A stretch of DNA of 10,294 bases from contig JAEZBU010000054.1 in NCBI GenBank assembly GCA_023426855.1, positions 1 to 10,294 on the forward strand, in the 5' to 3' direction. Below, piece by piece: positions 6,450 through 10,294 of this stretch; within the stretch, counting starts at the first letter, position 1, and each line of letters begins with the position of its first letter. Position numbers and translations under genes: made by a program. Source of the stretch: Pseudomonadota bacterium. GTDB taxonomy: Bacteria > Pseudomonadota > Alphaproteobacteria > Rhizobiales > Hyphomicrobiaceae. Under the pieces are notes generated by a model that did no database searches, was not told where the DNA came from, and worked only from the letters and a program-made list of their open reading frames with translations.

Positions 6450-7286
6450 CTACGCCGTTACGCCAAGGCGACTGCTTCGCCAGGCCATCAGACGGCGCCC
6501 AACCCCGCGCACGAGAGCGCTCGACAGATAACCAACAGCGCCTAGCGTTGCCATGCCGATGACGATGGTCGGGTATTGGATGAGGTTATAAGCCTCCCAG
6601 ATCAGGAAGCCGAGACCGTACTGGGCCGCGATCATCTCACCGGCCACCAGCGAGAACCACGCCGCCCCCATGGCGATCTGCAATCCGGTGAATATTTGCG
6701 GCAGCGCTCCCGGCACGATGACGTCCCACAGCACATCACGGCTGCTGGCTCCGAGACTTTGCGCCGCCCGGTAATAGTCCTCCGGAATGTTTCGCACGCC
6801 AACCAGTGTGTTCATGACGGTTGCATAGAACGCGACCAGAAAGGTGACGAAAATCACGGCCACTTCGGTGGTCGGCATGATCAGGATCGCGATCGGCACC
6901 CACGCCAGCGGCGGGACTGGCCGCAGCAGCGTGATCAGCGGCTGCGCATACTGGCGCACGGTCGTCTTCCATCCCATCAGGATGCCCAGCGGCAGACCGA
7001 GCAGCAGCGCCAGCGCGAAAGCGGAATAAGCCCGGAAGGTACTGTAGAGAACGTGAATCCAGTATTGCTCGGTAAACAGCGACAGTCCGTAGGTGGGATC
7101 CGGGCTCAACCATTCGCTGATGACCTGGACCGGGTCCGGCAACCGATTGAATGACTGGAACGGCGACCAGCGCACCAGCCCGTACCACAACACACCAAGG
7201 CCGATCAGGCCAAGCACGTTCAATGCCAGCGACCGACTTAACAGTCCGCTGCGGATGGGGGTTGCGATAACTGCCGGCGGCGCCAT
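6450..7286 (-). CDS. ABC importer permease 2 (NitT/TauT/SsuC type)
   Basis: 278 residues, ATG at 7286. AGGAG lies 13 nt upstream, rather far, but no alternative in-frame start exists. Membrane segments: ~20-38, 86-105, 117-137, 142-160, a pair about 200-225, and one near 240-260. 'RPVPPLAWVP' is at 122-131, and the EAA loop 'AAQSLGASSRDVLWDVIVPG' starts at 174. It has a longer periplasmic stretch between the first and second membrane segments (~40-78) than permease 1, which may shape docking of the binding protein. It is followed by ATPase B after 9 nt. A 97-nt gap separates it from the OsmC-like gene upstream, so an internal promoter is possible, though none was recognised. Confidence 0.92.
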   Translation of the reverse strand: MAPPAVIATPIRSGLLSRSLALNVLGLIGLGVLWYGLVRWSPFQSFNRLPDPVQVISEWLSPDPTYGLSLFTEQYWIHVLYSTFRAYSAFALALLLGLPLGILMGWKTTVRQYAQPLITLLRPVPPLAWVPIAILIMPTTEVAVIFVTFLVAFYATVMNTLVGVRNIPEDYYRAAQSLGASSRDVLWDVIVPGALPQIFTGLQIAMGAAWFSLVAGEMIAAQYGLGFLIWEAYNLIQYPTIVIGMATLGAVGYLSSALVRGVGRRLMAWRSSRLGVTA

Positions 7287-7383
7287 GTCGTGCCGTATGC
7301 TCCTGATTTGCGGCTGGCGATCGTGTGAAGTGGATCTCGGCCAGTCAGCCCGGCGACCGCAAGAGATGCCTTGAGGAAACGCG

Positions 7384-7872
7384 CTAGGAAATAACCTCTC
7401 CAGATGGCGTCACGAGAAGCGTCTCGCACACCGGCGGTTGGCGGATGGAATTCATGACCTTCCACTGCTTATCGCAAATCTCGAGCAGGTTCAGGCGCTC
7501 CTCACGCGAGATCGTGCCTTCGATCGTGACGCGCGTCGTGATCGATCCGAGCCGCTCCGGATCCGGCACCACGCGGCCGTCGCAGCATACCCGCAAGCTC
7601 GTCACCGGTAGACCCTTGGCTTTGACGTACTCGGCGAGGAAAAAGGTCAGGCACGATGACATCGACGTCAGGAACAATTCAACGGCGCGCTGACCGCCGT
7701 TGTCGAACATCTCCACTTCGCCCTGCTTGGTCCAGGCGACGAAACCTTTCTTGGGCGTCCAGGCGCACGAGCCGTAGTGCGTGCTGATGGTATTGACCGC
7801 GGCGGTCTCCCCCGCGCTTGCGCGGCTGGCAACGTCGTTCTTCTGCACCTCGGTCGGCCTTTCGATAAACAT
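7384..7872 (-). CDS. OsmC family protein
   Basis: 162 residues; the codon just before ATG 7872 is a stop, so this is the first possible start. The Shine-Dalgarno is weak. OsmC features: a first Cys at the start of the long central helix (Cys74 in 'SMSSCLTFFLAEYVKAKGL'), the strand/helix 'LRVCCDGRVV', and a second conserved Cys near the C-terminus (Cys149 in 'PPVCETL'). In OsmC/Ohr enzymes these two cysteines form the peroxidatic/resolving pair that reduces organic hydroperoxides with dithiol help. Four further Cys (36, 96, 97, 133) are unusual. It sits between the binding-protein gene (64 nt) and the permease, so it is probably part of the operon. This suggests a role linked to the imported compound, such as sulfur or thiol chemistry, rather than general stress. 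Confidence 0.85.
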   Translation of the reverse strand: MFIERPTEVQKNDVASRASAGETAAVNTISTHYGSCAWTPKKGFVAWTKQGEVEMFDNGGQRAVELFLTSMSSCLTFFLAEYVKAKGLPVTSLRVCCDGRVVPDPERLGSITTRVTIEGTISREERLNLLEICDKQWKVMNSIRQPPVCETLLVTPSGEVIS

Positions 7873-7936
7873 TCAAAGGCACCATTTTCTGGCGCCTCTG
7901 CTGACATCTCCTTCATCGGCAAATGCCGCGCCAGCG

Positions 7937-9037
7937 TCAATCCGCTGCGATCTGCTTGCGCGGCTCCCCGCGGATGACGCCGACCGGCGTCGCGGCGCCG
8001 AGGTCCGCCAGCGCCTTCTTCAACGGCGCATCGTTAAAGGCATCGGCAGGAATATCGGGGCTCGGCAGAACCTTGAGGGAGTGGAGGAATGCATAGCCCG
8101 CCTTCATGATTTCGAGCACTTCCTCGTCGAACACCATCTTGCCGATGTAGTTGATCTTGTCGCCACCGACTTCCGGGCCGAGTTCCTCGTACAGCGCCGA
8201 CCACGCCGTCTGCGGCGTATAGCCTTTGGTTTCCTTCGCGATGATCCGCGCGGTTTCCTCGGGATTCTCGATCATGAACTTGACGGCTTCGATCTCGGCT
8301 TTGAGCCAGCCAGCCGCAGCTTCCGGGTTCTTGTCGATGAAGTCCTGGCGCATCAGCGTGAAGTTGGCATCTTTCTCGTCCCACACCGAACCGACGACGG
8401 CGTAGCGCGCATGGCCAGCTTCAACCACGCGGCGGGCATGCGGCTCCCACATCGCGGCTGCATCCTGCTTGCCGGCTTCGAAGTTGGACGCAATCACCTC
8501 GATCGGCGTGTAGACCACCTGAGACGGTTCGAAGCCCTTCTTGGCGATGATCGACAGAACGGCGCGATTGGCGCAGGTGCCGCGGTGTACCGCGAACGGC
8601 TTGCCCGTCAGCCACGCCGTGGCCTCTTCAGGGCTCTTGAACTCGGGCGCATCCTTGCGGACGAGGATCTTGTTGCAGGTCATGCCGTTGGAGATCATCG
8701 GCACGGACACGAGACGGATGTCGCCCTGGTCGCGCTTGGTCGTCGCCACGAGAGACGGCATGTCGCCCATGGTACCGATCTGCATTTTGTCAGCTAGAAG
8801 AGCATTGACCATCGGAGGCCCGGTCAGGTGCGCCTCGAAACGCACCTCGCTGCCAGCCGGAAGGTGCTTCTTCCAAAGCTCCTTGTGCTTGATGATGACG
8901 CCGTTCCAGCCACCCGTCCAATACGGGTGATAGCCATACGTGATCTTGACGGGTTCGGCCGCACGTGCCGCCGTTGCACAGAGCAGTGCTGCCGCCATCA
9001 GTGCGACGGTTGAAAGTGAGAACTGACGTGCTGGCAT
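7937..9037 (-). CDS. ABC importer periplasmic substrate-binding protein (NitT/TauT/SsuA type)
   Basis: 366 residues, ATG at 9037 with AAGG 8 nt upstream. A Sec signal peptide is clear: Arg4, a hydrophobic core ~8-20, then ATAARA with predicted cleavage after Ala26. The Cys in the core is not in a lipobox. The mature protein has the two-lobe pattern of NMT1/SsuA-like proteins: 'KITYGYHPYWTGGWNGVI' (first strand and helix), 'VNALLADKMQIGTMGDMPSL' (ligand-pocket loop), 'VHRGTCANRAVLSIIAKKG' (second lobe) and 'NFEAGKQDAAAMWEPHARR' (hinge). The pocket regions resemble those of nitrate-, sulfonate- and taurine-binding proteins, but the ligand cannot be named. It is the first gene of the operon and the only binding protein, so it must serve both permeases. 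Confidence 0.92.
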   Translation of the reverse strand: MPARQFSLSTVALMAAALLCATAARAAEPVKITYGYHPYWTGGWNGVIIKHKELWKKHLPAGSEVRFEAHLTGPPMVNALLADKMQIGTMGDMPSLVATTKRDQGDIRLVSVPMISNGMTCNKILVRKDAPEFKSPEEATAWLTGKPFAVHRGTCANRAVLSIIAKKGFEPSQVVYTPIEVIASNFEAGKQDAAAMWEPHARRVVEAGHARYAVVGSVWDEKDANFTLMRQDFIDKNPEAAAGWLKAEIEAVKFMIENPEETARIIAKETKGYTPQTAWSALYEELGPEVGGDKINYIGKMVFDEEVLEIMKAGYAFLHSLKVLPSPDIPADAFNDAPLKKALADLGAATPVGVIRGEPRKQIAAD

Positions 9038-9116
9038 TGGGTGCGCCTTGATTACTGATGGGCGATCGCGATCTCAGGGGATCGCATGAATGCAAACCTT
9101 GAGAACAGATATTTTA

Positions 9117-9133
9117 CCCGACCGCAAGTCGGG
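9117..9133 (-). promoter_or_regulatory. palindrome next to a possible -10 box upstream of the transporter operon
   Basis: CCCGAC-CGCAA-GTCGGG has perfect 6-bp arms. On the coding (minus) strand it is followed at once by TAAAAT (9116-9111), a possible -10 element about 74 nt before the binding-protein ATG. No good -35 is visible at normal spacing. It could be a repressor site overlapping the promoter. The assignment is tentative. Confidence 0.3.
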
Positions 9134-9174
9134 CTGCGCAAATCGCAAAAAACAACTGCAAAATAGGGCACGCA

Positions 9175-9189
9175 TGGCAAAATTTGCCA
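9175..9189 (-). promoter_or_regulatory. operator-like palindrome TGGCAAA-A-TTTGCCA
   Basis: A perfect 7-bp inverted repeat with one central base lies about 138 nt upstream of the binding-protein start. AT-rich palindromes of this size, in an otherwise GC-rich intergenic region before an operon, are typical activator or repressor sites. The regulator is not encoded next to it in this window. Confidence 0.35.
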
Positions 9190-9244
9190 AAGTGTCCCCG
9201 AGCACCGCAATCGCAGTCTAGACCTTGAGCTGGCCCGCTTATCG

Positions 9245-9512
9245 TTTTTGATAGTCATCCATTGCTGCGCCCCATGCGTACCGAAGTGAAGCAACGCGTC
9301 GGCACGATAGCTCGCGCAGTTGGCGTTCTTTGATGACCTCGATCTTGCGAGCGAAGACGTAAAAGGAGAGGAAGCTGATCAGCTGGCGCGTGATAGCCTT
9401 ATTCCAGCGACGATTATGGAAAGCGCAAATTGGAATTCATACACAGCCAGCGAAGGCTTAGTTGCGCTAGCCGACGAGGCGGTGGCAGCGGGAGCATTCT
9501 GACTATCAAAAA
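9245..9512. repeat. 13-bp inverted repeat pair bracketing the ImmA-like fragment
   Basis: TTTTTGATAGTCA at 9245-9257 recurs exactly in inverted orientation (TGACTATCAAAAA) at 9500-9512. The 268-bp interval between the outer ends holds the ImmA-like fragment. This could be the ends of a small non-autonomous element, but there is no clear target duplication, and a 13-bp match can also arise by chance. Confidence 0.3.
9311..9502 (+). pseudogene. ImmA/IrrE-type (DUF955-like) C-terminal fragment
   Basis: The frame opens after a TAG at 9308-9310 and reads LAQLAFFDDLDLASEDVKGE, then 'EADQLARDSLIPATIM', ending TGA at 9500-9502. 'FFDDLD' followed by 'EAD.LA...LIP' is the pattern after the metal-binding helix in ImmA/IrrE peptidases and in HigA-like antitoxins with that domain. 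The HExxH motif and the N-terminal HTH, which should precede it, are missing. A TTG at 9320 could initiate, giving 60 residues, but no Shine-Dalgarno supports it. It is most likely the stump of a deleted phage- or toxin-antitoxin-type gene. The family call rests on a short match. Confidence 0.5.
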
Positions 9513-9521
9513 TGCTCCCGC
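9488..9521. repeat. perfect 11-bp inverted repeat (hairpin) at the end of the ImmA-like fragment
   Basis: GCGGGAGCATT (9488-9498) and AATGCTCCCGC (9511-9521) are perfectly complementary around a 12-nt loop. The hairpin covers the stop codon of the ImmA-like fragment. No T-run follows on either strand, so it is not a standard intrinsic terminator, but it could end transcription or protect an RNA 3' end. Confidence 0.55.
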
Positions 9522-9607
9522 CTCATCGAACGCAGCACTCTTCGTGAAGCCATAGCGCCTGAGCTGTTTGATGGCGATTGAGCTAGCGGAAGCCGTAACG
9601 ATTTCTG

Positions 9608-9641
9608 CACCATGGAAATTCATGGTGACGTGTCCGACACG
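9608..9641. repeat. two adjacent inverted repeats
   Basis: CACCATG-GAAATT-CATGGTG (9608-9627) has perfect 7-bp arms. CGTGTC-C-GACACG (9629-9641) has perfect 6-bp arms around one base. Only one base separates the two. They belong to a cluster of palindromes reaching to 9736 in a stretch without a convincing gene. Confidence 0.5.
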
Positions 9642-9676
9642 AGCGATGTGATGGCATTGAACTGTCTTAGGCGCGA

Positions 9677-9715
9677 TGCGCAAGATGTGTGCTGTCAGAC
9701 AGCACCATCTTGGCA
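9677..9715. repeat. 18-bp near-perfect palindrome
   Basis: From the centre at A9697, 8 pairs (GTGCTGTC/GACAGCAC) are followed by a bulged T9688, 7 pairs (CAAGATG/CATCTTG), a bulged G9680, and 3 pairs (TGC/GCA). That gives 18 complementary pairs in 39 bases. As RNA the central pairs must open to form a loop. As DNA it is a strong operator- or recombination-site-like palindrome. A second, GC-rich hairpin (GGGGCG-TTATG-CGCCCC, 9720-9736) follows 4 nt later. Confidence 0.55.
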
Positions 9716-9987
9716 AAAGGGGGCGTTATGCGCCCCATTGCATCCCCCAGTAGAGCAGGCAGCGAGATCCGCAAATTTCCATGACTTAGGTTTGCTTGAC
9801 TAAAGCGAGCTCTATCCCAAAGGCGACATCAGAAATCGCAGCATACCCCGCCGACGGATAGCGGCTCATCCTCGTATTGCAGAGATCGCTATCGGCTCTG
9901 GATCGGACAATGTTGCTCATTCAGTTGCGTCCGGTGCGGTTCCCGAAGCAGGCGCCATTACCGAAGAGCTGCGTTCGAGATCGAGCG

Positions 9988-10294
9988 TCAGAATCGCCAG
10001 TTCAGGCGGCCGGAGACGCCGTGGTCCTCGATATCCTTGGCAAGTTCGCCATTGTAGGAAAGGCTGAGCGTCGCGTCAGGGGTGAGGAACACGTCGAACC
10101 CGGCGTCGATCAGCGCGGCATTACGCGCCAGCGGCACGCCCGCGATGCCGAATGCCGGACCGCCACCATTAAACGCCAGCGCCTGCAGCGGATCGATATC
10201 GCCGAACGCGTACTGCCAACCGAAAGAAGCGCGCAGCCCGATGCGCGCATCACCGAGCATCGCATTGGCCGCAAGCCGTAGTCCAAGCGTGGTG
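9988..10294 (-). CDS. autotransporter beta-barrel domain, C-terminal end (5' part outside window)
   Basis: The minus-strand frame is open to the window edge (codons from 10293; the ATG at 10260 is internal). About 101 C-terminal residues show alternating amphipathic strands typical of an autotransporter translocator: 'ARIGLRASFGWQYAFGD', 'ALIDAGFDVFLTPDATLSLSY' and 'GVSGRLNWRF'. It ends in Phe, the outer-membrane insertion signature, and has the 'F.VAG.PLARNAALIDAG'-like region found before the last strands of type V barrels. The protein would sit in the outer membrane and secrete or display a passenger encoded beyond the window. Its passenger and function are unknown. Confidence 0.85.
   Translation of the reverse strand, partial: TTLGLRLAANAMLGDARIGLRASFGWQYAFGDIDPLQALAFNGGGPAFGIAGVPLARNAALIDAGFDVFLTPDATLSLSYNGELAKDIEDHGVSGRLNWRF

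Larger units (their letters stand above)
9503..9987. other. gene-poor stretch between the ImmA-like fragment and the autotransporter
   Basis: About 485 bases without a protein I can support. The open frames here (9612-9803 plus, 9414-9716 minus) have no recognisable motifs or ribosome sites. The first 235 bases hold the hairpin cluster described separately. The part after 9740 has only a weak repeat, GATAGCG/CGCTATC (9857-9863 and 9887-9893, 23-nt loop), downstream of the autotransporter stop. Confidence 0.5.

Noticed and set aside
6576..7154. 192-codon plus-strand frame
   Set aside because: Antisense shadow of permease 2; Arg/Gln/Asp-rich with no motif.
7781..8797. 338-codon open frame on the plus strand
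   Set aside because: It lies antisense to the substrate-binding protein and OsmC genes, is full of Arg/His/Asp runs typical of high-GC shadow frames, and has no family motifs.
9052..9294. 80-codon minus-strand frame upstream of the binding protein
   Set aside because: Arg/Ser/Phe-rich with no motif; it occupies the probable promoter region of the operon.
9414..9716. 100-codon minus-strand frame through the hairpin region
   Set aside because: No ribosome site or known motif, and it overlaps the palindromes and the ImmA-like fragment.
9720..9736. GCGTTATGC in a hairpin as a possible integron attC core
   Set aside because: The conserved attC core and its complementary partner are absent, and there is no cassette or integrase nearby.
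9857..9893. GATAGCG/CGCTATC repeat as terminator of the autotransporter gene
   Set aside because: The loop is 23 nt, the stem only 7 bp, and no T-run follows, so terminator function is not supported.

Overview
The window looks like a GC-rich alphaproteobacterial chromosome, most likely Rhizobiales (Bradyrhizobium/Afipia/Rhodopseudomonas-like). This is inferred from codon use and from the gene families present: NitT/TauT-type ABC transporters, small Nu-type GSTs, a DUF3987 protein and IS21 debris. No RNA gene or CRISPR array was found.

Left edge (1-1160): accessory DNA. The C-terminus of a DUF3987-type (phage/plasmid primase-helicase-like) protein enters from outside. It is followed by a decayed IS21 element on the minus strand: a frameshifted istA tail and an istB truncated just after its Walker A motif. 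An Ala/Lys-coding low-complexity tract lies beyond it, and an IS6-type terminal-repeat look-alike sits at the istA break.

1159-3861: a small detoxification or redox-type cluster. A glutathione S-transferase and an NTF2/SnoaL-like protein form a two-gene minus-strand unit. They are read divergently from a LysR-type regulator, the classical arrangement for a regulator and its target. A small FMN-binding split-barrel (PNPOx-like) protein follows on the plus strand.

4037-9037: the main feature, a six-gene minus-strand operon. In transcription order it encodes a periplasmic substrate-binding protein, an OsmC-like thiol protein, permease 2, ATPase B, permease 1 and ATPase A. The last four genes are packed with gaps of 9 nt, -1 nt and 2 nt. 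The layout predicts one importer of the nitrate/sulfonate/taurine class with two different permeases and two different ATPases fed by one binding protein. ATPase A has Ser in place of the switch histidine, and ATPase B has LSSGM in place of LSGGM. In an A/B heterodimer both changes fall in the same composite ATP site, which predicts an asymmetric importer. The substrate cannot be read from sequence. The OsmC partner hints at a sulfur or thiol-reactive compound, but this is only inference.

9038-10294: the operon's upstream region with operator-like palindromes, then a fragment of an ImmA/IrrE-type protein lacking its catalytic half. A gene-poor stretch dense in inverted repeats follows, including an 18-bp near-palindrome. 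The C-terminus of an autotransporter beta-barrel runs off the right edge.
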